In this document: positions 17,361 through 25,321 of the stretch, piece by piece
Numbering within the stretch: position 1 is the first letter of the stretch
Layout of the letters: each line of letters starts with the position of its first letter
NCBI GenBank assembly: GCA_910587305.1
Contig: CAJUKV010000009.1
Coordinates: 1-64,000 of the forward strand
DNA from: an uncultured Lachnospiraceae bacterium
GTDB taxonomy: Bacteria; Bacillota; Clostridia; Lachnospirales; Lachnospiraceae
DNA length: 64,000 bases
Direction of reading: 5' to 3'
Program-made: the position numbers and the translations under genes
The notes under the pieces: model-generated
What the model saw: the letters and a program-made list of their open reading frames with translations, nothing else
Databases searched by the model: none
Told to the model about the DNA's origin: nothing

Positions 17361-18896
17361 CTATCCTTCCGCATCCTCCTGAATATCATATTCTTCATCC
17401 GAATATGCATCATCTTCCTGCGGAATTTCTTCCTGAGGAATTATTTCCTCTATATATTGCTCCTCATAGGCGCTTCCCGTCACCCGGCTCATAACCTCTT
17501 CCGAGAGCCGCTTTAGCATTTCATTTGCGTCCGCCCCGTTCCATACCTGTGAAAACATGGATTCCAGCCTCAGCCAAAAGCCGCTGGTCTCAATCATTTT
17601 CGGCATGGAAATAGACCGTTCATACTCCTGGGCAAAGCGGCTGAGGGCTTCATAGTCATAACGCATCCCTTTACAGGCCGACGCCTTCCCTGCTCTTGCA
17701 TACAAAATATCACTGTACTGAGAGGTCAGAAAATAGGCAAAATCATTTGCATCCTCTTTATTTTCCGAATAACCGTTCACTACCACACAGTTTGTCATGG
17801 AAAGGGAGCGGCCCATCCTGTCTTTGCTCACATCCGGCGCAAGGGCAACATCATATTCATAGTGAAAAAGCCCTTCCTCTTTCGCCTGCTCTAATCTGGA
17901 AACCGCATCTGTGGTTGCAATGGTAAAAACCATTTTTCCTTCTATAAATTCCTCCAGTATGGTATCATAATCAATTTCACCGGTGTCAATCGAAAAAAAC
18001 TGGTTTAAGTCCTGATAAACCCGCATACTTGCAATGGCGTCCTGATTATAAATGTCGATCTGAGAGGTGTCCCATCCGGCCTCGCCGCCCATTTTGATAG
18101 AATCTCCCACGAAAAAATAATTATAAAAAATATCCGTTACATCCCATTTAAACACGCCTTCCACCTGCTCGGGCGCATCATAATTATCGGCAAAATTCTC
18201 TATTTCTTCTATTGTGGTGGGTAAAAGCTCCTGCAGCTTTTCGGCAATCTCCCCTTGGGTAAAACTGCTTTCGGCCCCTTCTCCCGTGTCCTGATTTTCC
18301 GCTTCCTGTGCGCCCTGGCCCTCCGCCTCTTCTCCCAACAGGCTTTCTTCCTCCGCTAACAGCCTTTCAATTTCCAGTCTGTCCACGGCCATATCTTTTA
18401 AATAAGTTTTATTATAAAGAAGGGCGCTTGTCTCAAAATAAAATGGATAGCCGATGATTTTGTCCTTATAAGTCGCCGCATCAAGACCGGTTCCCATGTA
18501 GCTGTCCGCCATCTGAACCTTATCAGGCGGCCTCACCTCGCTGGCAAGCCCTGCCAGGTACGCCTTCCCCAGCAAGTCATGGCTTAATATATATAAATCC
18601 GCCCCGTTTTCTTCCGTAAGGGAGGCTTCGTTTATTTTTTCAAGATATTCAAGCCCCGATTCCAGCACAGGCACCACCCGCACATCATGGCTTTCATTAT
18701 AGGTCACGGCGGCAGCGCTTAAATAAGAAGTAAGCGCTTCATCCGTATACCACAGATAAAGCGTCTCCTTTCTTCCCGAAAAAACCGTATCTCCCTGTTT
18801 ATCCGCAATTACCTTGCCCGATTTGGCAATGCCAAAAGTCAAAAGCGCCGCCGCTGCCAGCGCGCCCGCCGCTATTAGTCTTCCTTTCAGACTCAT
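17361..18896 (-). CDS. Extracellular solute-binding protein, orphan, coupled to argD
   Basis: A 511-residue periplasmic-binding-type protein. An N-terminal hydrophobic segment (about residues 8-25) has no lipobox cysteine, so it is probably a membrane anchor. The body has features of family 1 solute-binding proteins, for example TLYLWYTDEALTSYL, ADLYILSHDLLGKAYLAGLA and YPFYFETSALLYNKTYL. It carries a Glu/Gln-rich insertion around 185-222 and a very acidic tail. The ATG lies only three bases after the argD stop. No permease or ATPase is nearby, so a sensory or scavenging role is as likely as transport. Confidence 0.75.
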   Translation of the reverse strand: MSLKGRLIAAGALAAAALLTFGIAKSGKVIADKQGDTVFSGRKETLYLWYTDEALTSYLSAAAVTYNESHDVRVVPVLESGLEYLEKINEASLTEENGADLYILSHDLLGKAYLAGLASEVRPPDKVQMADSYMGTGLDAATYKDKIIGYPFYFETSALLYNKTYLKDMAVDRLEIERLLAEEESLLGEEAEGQGAQEAENQDTGEGAESSFTQGEIAEKLQELLPTTIEEIENFADNYDAPEQVEGVFKWDVTDIFYNYFFVGDSIKMGGEAGWDTSQIDIYNQDAIASMRVYQDLNQFFSIDTGEIDYDTILEEFIEGKMVFTIATTDAVSRLEQAKEEGLFHYEYDVALAPDVSKDRMGRSLSMTNCVVVNGYSENKEDANDFAYFLTSQYSDILYARAGKASACKGMRYDYEALSRFAQEYERSISMPKMIETSGFWLRLESMFSQVWNGADANEMLKRLSEEVMSRVTGSAYEEQYIEEIIPQEEIPQEDDAYSDEEYDIQEDAEG

Positions 18897-18899
18897 TTT

Positions 18900-20102
18900 T
18901 TACCCCATTTCTATTTCATTAAGACATGTCCGCAATATGGCGGCCATATCGTCTACGTTTTCTTTCCTGATGATAAGCGGCGGTACAAAGCGAATCACAT
19001 TAACCCCTGCATTTACAACAATCAGCCCTTTATCAAGTGCTTTCAAAATCACTTCTCCGACAGGCCCCTCAAATGCAAGTCCCTGCATCAAGCCCATTCC
19101 GCGTCTTTCCCTGATGCAGTCATACTCGCTTACAAGCTTATCAAGCGTCTCTTCCAGATAAGCTCCCACCTCTTTTACATGATCTATTATATGGTTCTCC
19201 TCAAATAAATCAAGTACAATATTGATTGCCGCCGCCGCTAAGGGGTTTCCACCGTAGGTTGTGCCGTGGTCTCCGCTTGTAAGAGAATTCTGCGCCACGT
19301 GCTCGCTCATAAGGAAAGCCCCCACCGGCACGCCGCACCCAAGGGCCTTGGCCGTAACCATAATATCCGGCTTCACGCCATATTTCTGCCATGCGTACAT
19401 ATAACCTGTCCGCCCCATGCCGCACTGAATTTCGTCTAAAATAAGGAGAATATCCCTTTCCTCGCAAAGAGCCTTCACCTGTTTTAAGAAGCTTTCGTCC
19501 GCGGGATAAATTCCTCCTTCGCCCTGCACCGTCTCAAACAAAATGGCGCATGTTTTATCCGTCACATTGGAAAGGACGCTCTCAAAATCGTTCATCTTTG
19601 CAAAGCGGATATTCCCAATCATAGGTTCAAAAGCCTCTCTGTACTTAGGATTCCCTGTTACCGACAAAGCCCCCATGGTCCGTCCGTGAAAGGAATGCTC
19701 CATGGCAATGATCTCATGATCCGTACGGCCGTCCTTTAAATATCCGTACTTGCGCGCCGCCTTGATAGCGCCCTCCACCGCCTCAGCGCCGCTGTTGGTA
19801 AAAAATACCCTGTCCATGCCGGAAACTTTCTTAAGCTTCTTTGCCGCCTCTATGGCCGGTACGTTATAGTAGTAATTGGAGGTGTGTATCAGCTTGTCAA
19901 TCTGCGCCTTTAAGGCGTCGTTGTACCTTTCATTGTGATATCCCAGCGCAAACACCGCAATTCCCGCGCAGAAATCCAGATATTTTTTCCCGTCCAAATC
20001 ATAGAGATAGACGTCTTCCCCTTTGTCTAAAACAATTTGATAACGATTGTAGGTATGTAAAAGCGCCTTCTCCGCGTCCTCGATATATTCTTGCATATTC
20101 AT
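18900..20102 (-). CDS. argD: Acetylornithine aminotransferase
   Basis: A 400-residue class III PLP aminotransferase that makes N-acetylornithine from the semialdehyde. It carries the ArgD/OAT pattern: YDLDGKKYLDFCAGIAVFALGY near the start, FFTNSGAEAVEGAIK, HSFHGRT, LDEIQCGMGRTG, and the PLP lysine in TAKALGCGVPVGAF. The start at 20102 gives the family-typical MNMQEYIEDAEKALL. An open frame continues 44 codons upstream through repeat sequence. argB lies upstream and the solute-binding gene follows by three bases. Confidence 0.93.
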   Translation of the reverse strand: MNMQEYIEDAEKALLHTYNRYQIVLDKGEDVYLYDLDGKKYLDFCAGIAVFALGYHNERYNDALKAQIDKLIHTSNYYYNVPAIEAAKKLKKVSGMDRVFFTNSGAEAVEGAIKAARKYGYLKDGRTDHEIIAMEHSFHGRTMGALSVTGNPKYREAFEPMIGNIRFAKMNDFESVLSNVTDKTCAILFETVQGEGGIYPADESFLKQVKALCEERDILLILDEIQCGMGRTGYMYAWQKYGVKPDIMVTAKALGCGVPVGAFLMSEHVAQNSLTSGDHGTTYGGNPLAAAAINIVLDLFEENHIIDHVKEVGAYLEETLDKLVSEYDCIRERRGMGLMQGLAFEGPVGEVILKALDKGLIVVNAGVNVIRFVPPLIIRKENVDDMAAILRTCLNEIEMG

Positions 20103-20185
20103 TTTTGATAACCTTGCTCCCTTCCCGTCCGTTTCCTTCGATACCCTCTTATCACTATCCCTAAAGCTCCATTCTGCCTCTTTAA

Positions 20186-20253
20186 ATAATGTGAAGAAGG
20201 CTTTCCGGCAGCCCGCAAATTTAAGCCAAAACACAAATTTGTGATTGATAAAA
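20186..20253. repeat. Leader module, family A type (argB-argD gap)
   Basis: On the minus strand it reads CACAAATTTGTG (palindrome), then AAATTTGCGGGCTGCCGGAAAG. This matches the module before other gene starts (AAATTTGTGGGCTATTGGAAG at 50263 and 41490). Here the module lies about 85 bases from the argD start instead of touching its ribosome site. Confidence 0.6.
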
Positions 20254-21147
20254 TCACGCGCCGGGCTGATTTTTCAATCTGTCTTCATCTCTTAAAATCA
20301 TGGTTCCCACGCCTTCGTTGGTAAAAATTTCAAGCAGAAGGCAGTGGGGAATTCTTCCGTCCAGTATATGCACCCTGTTTACGCCGTTTTTTACGGCCGA
20401 GGTACAGTTGCCAAGCTTTGGCAGCATGCCGCCTCCGATAATACCGCTCTTAATCAGCTCCTCCGCGTCCGAAACCGTAATCCTTGGTATAAAGGAACTT
20501 TTATCGTTGATGTCCTTATATAGTCCCTCTATGTCCGTTAAAAATACCAGCTTATCCGCTCCCACTGCTTTTGCAATGGCACAGGCCGCGTCGTCCGCGT
20601 TGATATTGTAGGTCTTAAAGTCGTCGTCCAGTCCCACAGGCGCCACAATCGGAAGGAAATCCTTTTCCAAAAGATCGTAAAGAATTTTGGGGTTAACGTC
20701 GGTAATTTCTCCCACATAGCCGATATCCTGCCCGTCCGAATATTTCTTTTCCACATGAATCAGGCCGCCGTCCTTGCCGCTGATTCCCACCGCGCTTACG
20801 CCCAGCTCCTGCACCATGGACACAAGCCTTTTGTTCACCTTGCCAAGAACCATCTCCGCAATCTCCATGGTTTCCTCGTCCGTAACCCGAAGACCGTTCA
20901 CAAATTTGGATTCCTTTCCCACCTTGTCGGACCACTTACTGATCTCCTTGCCGCCTCCATGGACAATAATCGGCTTAAAGCCCACCAGCTTAAGCAAGGT
21001 CACGTCCTTGATTACATTTTTCTGCAGTTCCTCATTGCTCATAGCCGAACCGCCGTATTTTACCACAATAATTTTCCGATTGAATTTCTGTATATAAGGT
21101 AAGGCTTCAATCAAGACCTCCGCTTTTTTTAATACTTCCTGCTCCAT
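20254..21147 (-). CDS. argB: Acetylglutamate kinase
   Basis: A 297-residue amino-acid kinase that phosphorylates N-acetylglutamate. The N-terminal KFNRKIIVVKYGGSAM and the IVHGGGKEIS loop (phosphate binding) are complete, as is NINADDAACAIAKAVGADKLVFLTDIEGLY. The C-terminus has GGMLPKLGNCTSAVKNGV and the LLLEIFTNEGVGTMI end seen in arginine-sensitive hexameric enzymes. Feedback inhibition is therefore likely, by family. It is preceded by a full family A palindromic element in the argJ-argB gap. Confidence 0.95.
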   Translation of the reverse strand: MEQEVLKKAEVLIEALPYIQKFNRKIIVVKYGGSAMSNEELQKNVIKDVTLLKLVGFKPIIVHGGGKEISKWSDKVGKESKFVNGLRVTDEETMEIAEMVLGKVNKRLVSMVQELGVSAVGISGKDGGLIHVEKKYSDGQDIGYVGEITDVNPKILYDLLEKDFLPIVAPVGLDDDFKTYNINADDAACAIAKAVGADKLVFLTDIEGLYKDINDKSSFIPRITVSDAEELIKSGIIGGGMLPKLGNCTSAVKNGVNRVHILDGRIPHCLLLEIFTNEGVGTMILRDEDRLKNQPGA

Positions 21148-21298
21148 TTTAATCCCCCATTCCTGCCAGTGCCCTCAAATTTGGGCAATCACAAATCGAA
21201 ATGAAGAATGCCTGTTTTCCAAGGCATTCTTCTGAGTGTGAAGTTTTAATTGTTCTTAGGCGGCGTTTTTTGACGCCTTAGAACTTTTCTTCACACTA
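21148..21298. repeat. Family A structured intergenic element (argJ-argB)
   Basis: Fills the whole argJ to argB gap. Outer arms AGTGTGAAG (21235..21243) and CTTCACACT (21289..21297) enclose the imperfect hairpin GTTCTTAGGCGGCG/CGCCTTAGAAC. A second stem is AAGAATGCC (21204..21212) with GGCATTCTT (21223..21231). The argJ stop codon lies in the outer arm, and the argB ribosome site (GGGGG) follows the CAAATTTGAGGGC module. Related copies with different arm sequences but the same pairing lie at 41491, 47378 and 50264. Confidence 0.8.
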
Positions 21299-22519
21299 GC
21301 TCCTGTAATCCGCATTGATTTTTACATAATCATAGGTCAAATCGCAGCCCCAGGCGGTAGCCGTCTCATTTCCCATTTTCATATCCACAATCACCGTTAC
21401 ATGAGGTTCTGACAAAATCTTGCCGGCCTCTTCCTCGCTGTAGTCCGCCGCCACGCCGTCTTTATAAATCAAAATCTTTCCCGCTTTGCTTTCAAAGTAC
21501 AGCTCTATCTTTTCCGGGTCAAACTTTACGCCCGAGTAGCCAAGGGCGCAGAGAATTCTTCCCCAGTTGGCGTCATGGCCGTAAATAGCCGCTTTCGTAA
21601 GGCTTGAACAGATGACCGACTTGCTTAAAATTCTCGCATCCTCCTTTGTGGCTGCGCCAAGCACCTTTGTCTCAAAAAGGGCCGTCGCTCCCTCCCCGTC
21701 GCCTGCCATCATTTTGGCAAGGGTTTCGTTCACATAATGAAGGGCCTGCTTAAACGCCTCGTATTCCGGCGTGTCCTCCAGAATTTCCGGATTCCCCGCC
21801 ATGCCGTTTGCCATCACCAGAAGGGTATCGTTGGTGGAAGTGTCACCGTCCACGGAAATCATGTTAAAGGTGTCCTTCACATCCTCCTTAACCGCCCTGG
21901 TGAGCAGCTCCTTCGATATTACCGCATCACTGGTCACAAAGGCAAGCATGGTGCACATATTGGGGTGAATCATGCCCGAACCTTTACTCATGCCTCCCAA
22001 AGTCACCTTTACGCCGTTTATGTCAATCTCCACCGCCGTTTCCTTTGAACGGGTATCCGTGGTCATGATGGCCTTCGCCGCCCGTGCGCCTGCCTCTATG
22101 GTGCCCTCCTTTGCCGCAAAAAGCTTGTCCACTCCCGCCTTAATCTTTTCGATGGGAAGCTGCATACCAATCACGCCGGTGGACGCCACCAGCACGGAAT
22201 CCTCCGGCACCCCAAAGGCTCCGGCCGCCTTAACGGCAGTCTGTCTGCAGTAATCATATCCCTCCTGCCCCGTGCAGGCATTGGCTATCCCCGCGTTGAT
22301 AATGACCGCCTGTCCGAAAGGAGATTCCTCCACCACCTTCTTATCCCACATAACAGGGGCTGCCTTCACCACATTGCTGGTAAAGGTTCCTGCAAGGACG
22401 CAGGGCTTCTCGCTGTAAATTGCCGCCATGTCCATTCTTTCCTTATACTTAATGCCTGCCTCCACCCCTGCTGCCTCAAATCCCTTTGCCGCGGTCACGC
22501 CGCCTGAAATCACTCTCAT
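21296..22519 (-). CDS. argJ: Glutamate N-acetyltransferase / N-acetylglutamate synthase
   Basis: A 407-residue self-cleaving Ntn-type enzyme that recycles the acetyl group from acetylornithine to glutamate. GGMSKGSGMIHPNMCTMLAFV contains the nucleophile Thr (about residue 190). The usual A-T-M-L cleavage site reads C-T-M-L here. FETKVLGAATKEDA and DANWGRILCALGYSG in the beta half are family typical. The start at 22519 is set by AGGAGGT six bases upstream; the six upstream codons are leader. Whether it also uses acetyl-CoA (bifunctional) is not visible. Confidence 0.95.
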   Translation of the reverse strand: MRVISGGVTAAKGFEAAGVEAGIKYKERMDMAAIYSEKPCVLAGTFTSNVVKAAPVMWDKKVVEESPFGQAVIINAGIANACTGQEGYDYCRQTAVKAAGAFGVPEDSVLVASTGVIGMQLPIEKIKAGVDKLFAAKEGTIEAGARAAKAIMTTDTRSKETAVEIDINGVKVTLGGMSKGSGMIHPNMCTMLAFVTSDAVISKELLTRAVKEDVKDTFNMISVDGDTSTNDTLLVMANGMAGNPEILEDTPEYEAFKQALHYVNETLAKMMAGDGEGATALFETKVLGAATKEDARILSKSVICSSLTKAAIYGHDANWGRILCALGYSGVKFDPEKIELYFESKAGKILIYKDGVAADYSEEEAGKILSEPHVTVIVDMKMGNETATAWGCDLTYDYVKINADYRS

Positions 22520-22523
22520 ACTT

Positions 22524-22592
22524 ACAACCTCCTGCATACAACAGGCAAACCTGTTATCCTATATCGCAAGTTATCTTTGCGATACTGTCATC
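22524..22592. repeat. Family D palindromic leader before argJ
   Basis: On the minus strand two hairpins, TATCGCAA/TTGCGATA and AACAGG-TTTG-CCTGTT, run straight into GTATGCAGGAGG, the argJ ribosome site. The same layout (CGCA stem, then TGCAGGAGG or equivalent) precedes comEA and the GNAT at 23062. Confidence 0.65.
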
Positions 22593-22615
22593 AGTCAAAA
22601 ACCTCATCTACACCA

Positions 22616-23062
22616 CTATTTGTTAAAATTTACGATGTTCTTCTTATTTAATACAAAATCATAATAGTTCAAATCTTCCCGTCTTGTCCAGCCTATTTGT
22701 TTCCAGAAAGCATTTCCCACATCGTTTACCGTAAACGCAATCAAAGACACCTTGCTGATTTTCTCCTTTTCCAGCGCTTTCATGCAATAGACCACCATGC
22801 TTTTTCCTATCCCTCTCATGCGGTACGCCTCATTTACGCACACATGGTAAAGGCACCCCCGCCTGCCGTCATGGCCGCACAGGATGCTCCCCACGATTTT
22901 TCCATCCTCAATTGCCACAACGCTGTTTCCCGGATTTCTTTTTAAAAACCGCTCCACCCCTTCCCGGGAATCATCCAGACTTCTGATTGCAAAGCCCTTG
23001 ATGCTCATCCACAGAGCATACACGCCGTCGTAATCCTCAATCGTCATTGATCTGATTTCCAT
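22616..23062 (-). CDS. GNAT family N-acetyltransferase in the arg operon
   Basis: A 148-residue single-domain acetyltransferase. Motif A is VCVNEAYRMRGIGKSMVVYCMKAL and the C-terminus has NAFWKQIGWTRREDLNYYDF, a common GNAT ending. The start at 23062 is chosen because GGAGGG lies six bases upstream. It is sandwiched between the ProX-like gene and argJ, so an N-acetylglutamate synthase (ArgA/short NAGS) role is possible. However, it lacks obvious ArgA length or features and could equally act on another amine. Its leader is an array of palindromic repeats. Confidence 0.8.
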   Translation of the reverse strand: MEIRSMTIEDYDGVYALWMSIKGFAIRSLDDSREGVERFLKRNPGNSVVAIEDGKIVGSILCGHDGRRGCLYHVCVNEAYRMRGIGKSMVVYCMKALEKEKISKVSLIAFTVNDVGNAFWKQIGWTRREDLNYYDFVLNKKNIVNFNK

Positions 23063-23293
23063 TCTTATCCCTCCGCATACCGCAAGCCGTACTTGCGGTA
23101 CTGCTACCAATAAATAGTTTGGAAGTTTACTTCCAAACTTATATTCCCTGTATACAACAGCCTTTGCCTGTTCACATGTACAATAGGCAAAGCCTGTTGT
23201 AAAAAATAACCCGAAAATTTGTACACCGATCCAATAATAAAATTTCCCATAAATTTTTTCGTGGGAATCTTATCCTCGGAAATTCATCCGTTT
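23063..23293. repeat. Array of family D palindromes (ProX-like to GNAT gap)
   Basis: A 231-base gap made largely of hairpins on the minus strand: ACAGGCTTTGCCTATTGT, AACAGGCAAAGGCTGTT, GTTTGGAAGTAAACTTCCAAAC (23117..23138) and ACCGCAAG/CTTGCGGT. It ends in TGCGGAGGG, the ribosome site of the GNAT. There is no open frame of note. Confidence 0.7.
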
Positions 23294-23863
23294 TCACAGC
23301 GCTCCCTCTAAATGTACCACCCTGTATTCATGTCTCACGAAAGGCAGAAACTTCTCAATCATATCTTTTGTCCTGAGTTTCAAGCTGGCCGTGTTCACAC
23401 AGGGATGACAGCCTAAAAATTCCTCTTTCAGCACATCCTCGTCTATCAGCAGCTTCACGTGATTTTCGTTATCGTTCATAAGTCCCATAACGCTGACCGC
23501 GCCCGGCAAAATGTGCAGATATTCCTCCATAAATTCCTCCGGTGCAAAAGAAAGTCTTGAACTGTCTATCTTCTTTGACAGCTCCTTTGTCTTAAACTTC
23601 TTTTCCCCGGGCATCATAAGCAGATAAAAGGCCGTCTTTTGCCCATTGCACAAAAACAAATTTTTACACATATGTATGTCCAAAAGCTCATCCACTCCCC
23701 GGCAGGCTTCTATGGTTGCCATAGGGCCATGGCTCAGCCTTTTATAAGGAATTTCCAGCCTTTTAAGCAGCCGGTAAACCTCCATCTCCCGCTTGGGCCT
23801 TCCTTCCCCCTCAGGAATATCTTCATATAAATTGGTATCCTGTATCAACTCATTTTCTTCCAT
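23294..23863 (-). CDS. YbaK/ProX-type aminoacyl-tRNA deacylase
   Basis: About 189 residues of the YbaK/ProX (PrdX) editing family, which hydrolyses mischarged Ala- or Cys-tRNA(Pro). Visible family features are IPYKRLSHGPMATIEACRG at the start, the KNLFLCNGQKTAFYLLMMPGEKKF strand with the catalytic Lys region, PGAVSVMGLMNDNENHVKLLID, and HPCVNTASLKL near the end. ATG 23863 is preferred (GAGG six bases upstream); an upstream ATG at 23917 has no ribosome site. It follows argC directly. Its place in an arginine operon has no known rationale. Confidence 0.85.
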   Translation of the reverse strand: MEENELIQDTNLYEDIPEGEGRPKREMEVYRLLKRLEIPYKRLSHGPMATIEACRGVDELLDIHMCKNLFLCNGQKTAFYLLMMPGEKKFKTKELSKKIDSSRLSFAPEEFMEEYLHILPGAVSVMGLMNDNENHVKLLIDEDVLKEEFLGCHPCVNTASLKLRTKDMIEKFLPFVRHEYRVVHLEGAL

Positions 23864-23919
23864 AAATTTCCTCATTTCTGCGAGGTGAACAAAGTTCGTC
23901 TTTACTTTATTGCACATAT

Positions 23920-24882
23920 TTACAGGTTAAGCCCTTTCTCCTCCTCACACCCAAGCATAATGTTAAGGCATTGTATTGCCGCTCCCGAAGCGCCCTTTCC
24001 AAGATTGTCAAACTGCGCCGAAAGCAGCATTCGCTCTTCATTGCCGGTTATAAAAATTCTAAGGCCGTCCCAGCCGGAGCATCCGTTTCCCGCCATCATG
24101 CCCTTACATTCCTCCTCGCTGCCAAAGGGCATCACCTTTACAAACTTCTGTCCTTTATAAAAATCCGCAAAAAACCCACAAAGCTTTTCAGGAGTCGTTT
24201 CTTCCTTTAAATAGTCGCCGTACAGGGGAACCGAAACCACCATACCGCTGTAATAGTCCGCCACAATAGGAGAAAACAAAGGCTCTCTTTGTAACCCCGT
24301 TATTTTCCTCATTTCCTTCAGATGCTTATGTTTCTGGGAAAGAGCATATTCCCTTGGGGCGTCGTATTCCTCCCTCCGTCCCGCATCCTCATACTCCGCA
24401 ATCATTTTTTTCCCGCCGCCGCTGTAGCCTGTCAGGGAAAAGGCGCTGATCGGATAATCCGCCGGCAGTATTTTTTCCGATACAATAGGATACACCAGAG
24501 AAATAAAGCCCGTGGCATGACATCCCGGCACGGCTATCCGCTTTCCTTCCTTTATATTCCTTCTGTGCTCTGCGGACAATTCGGGAAAACCATAAGCCCA
24601 TCCCTCCTCACATCTGTGAGCGGTAGATGTATCGATGATTTTCACCGTATCGCTGCTGACCAGGGAAACCGCCTCCCTTGCCGCCCCGTCCGGCAGACAA
24701 AGAAACGTAATATCCGACTGATTAATCAACCGCTTTCTTTCCTCTATATCCTTGCGCTTTTTGGGATCTATGGGAATAAGCTCAATGTCGTCCCTTCCCG
24801 AAAACCGTTCATGGATCCTAAGCCCTGTAGTGCCTTCGCTGCCATCGATAAAAATTTTCATTTTCCTTATATTTGTTCCCAT
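23920..24882 (-). CDS. argC: N-acetyl-gamma-glutamyl-phosphate reductase, type 2
   Basis: A 320-residue enzyme that reduces acetylglutamyl phosphate with NADPH. It is of the shorter type-2 group: MKIFIDGSEGTTGLRIHERF start, then DITFLCLPDGAA, the catalytic Cys in VPGCHATGFI, and SLTGYSGGGKKM. The end has GMMAGNGCSGWDGLRIF. GGGAGG lies 11 bases before the ATG at 24882. A second ATG at 24861 starts exactly at the family consensus, so 24861 is an alternative. First gene of the arg operon, transcribed from the promoter at 25090..25118. Confidence 0.92.
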   Translation of the reverse strand: MGTNIRKMKIFIDGSEGTTGLRIHERFSGRDDIELIPIDPKKRKDIEERKRLINQSDITFLCLPDGAAREAVSLVSSDTVKIIDTSTAHRCEEGWAYGFPELSAEHRRNIKEGKRIAVPGCHATGFISLVYPIVSEKILPADYPISAFSLTGYSGGGKKMIAEYEDAGRREEYDAPREYALSQKHKHLKEMRKITGLQREPLFSPIVADYYSGMVVSVPLYGDYLKEETTPEKLCGFFADFYKGQKFVKVMPFGSEEECKGMMAGNGCSGWDGLRIFITGNEERMLLSAQFDNLGKGASGAAIQCLNIMLGCEEEKGLNL

Positions 24883-25089
24883 ATCTATCTAAACCTCCCT
24901 GTTCCTATTTAAAGCTCCTTGCGGCTGCCTCTAAAAATCCGGTCTAACCTTTTATTGACCATATGTCCGTTTGTCTGGCTCATTGCCTGCAGAAGTAACC
25001 GGTAAATCAACGCAATACGTATCAATCATACTATCTCTTTACAAAAATCTCAATACAAATCTGCATTTCTTTTTCCCCGATGATGCATT

Positions 25090-25118
25090 ATTATACACTT
25101 TCAATGCATATTATGCAA
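25090..25118 (-). promoter_or_regulatory. argC operon promoter with ARG-box-like palindrome
   Basis: On the minus strand TTGCAT (25113..25118) and TATAAT (25090..25095) have a 17-base spacer. TGCATATTATGCA (25105..25117), a palindrome with six-base arms and a one-base centre, overlaps the -35. A further TGCATTATTATACA begins at 25084. ArgR operators in Gram-positives are similar AT-rich palindromes, so arginine repression is inferred. Confidence 0.75.
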
Positions 25119-25162
25119 TAGCTTTAAATTTTTTTTGATTAAATCTAAAATTTATTTTTATT

Positions 25163-25207
25163 TATGCAAAAGTAAGTATTGCATTTCTCCTAAAACTGTT
25201 GTATATT
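25163..25207 (+). promoter_or_regulatory. argG promoter with overlapping TGCA element
   Basis: TTGCAT (25179..25184), a 17-base spacer and TATATT (25202..25207) form a strong promoter for argG. A second ARG-box-like element (TATGCA at 25163, ATTGCAT at 25178) overlaps the -35. Its TTGCAT arrangement mirrors the argC promoter, which suggests both are controlled by the same repressor. Confidence 0.75.
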
Positions 25208-25255
25208 GTCAAAGTAACACAGGCAAGGTCAATATTAGTATTTGAGAGCTTCATA

Positions 25256-25281
25256 CGGCAAAAAGCCTACGCTTTTTGTCG
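25256..25281 (+). promoter_or_regulatory. Hairpin in argG leader
   Basis: CGGCAAAAAGC, a four-base loop and GCTTTTTGTCG form an 11-base stem (one G-U) in the 110-base leader. It lies 40 bases before the argG start. No T-run follows, so it is not a standard terminator. It may affect RNA stability or translation. No T-box or known riboswitch core was found. Confidence 0.45.
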
Positions 25282-25321
25282 TCGAGAATTCGAAGGTTGA
25301 GAAAGGAGCATTGTTATTATT

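Noticed and set aside
25208..25321. T-box or arginine riboswitch before argG
   Set aside because: The leader is about 110 bases, and has no T-box core, no terminator/antiterminator pair, only one hairpin without T-run.
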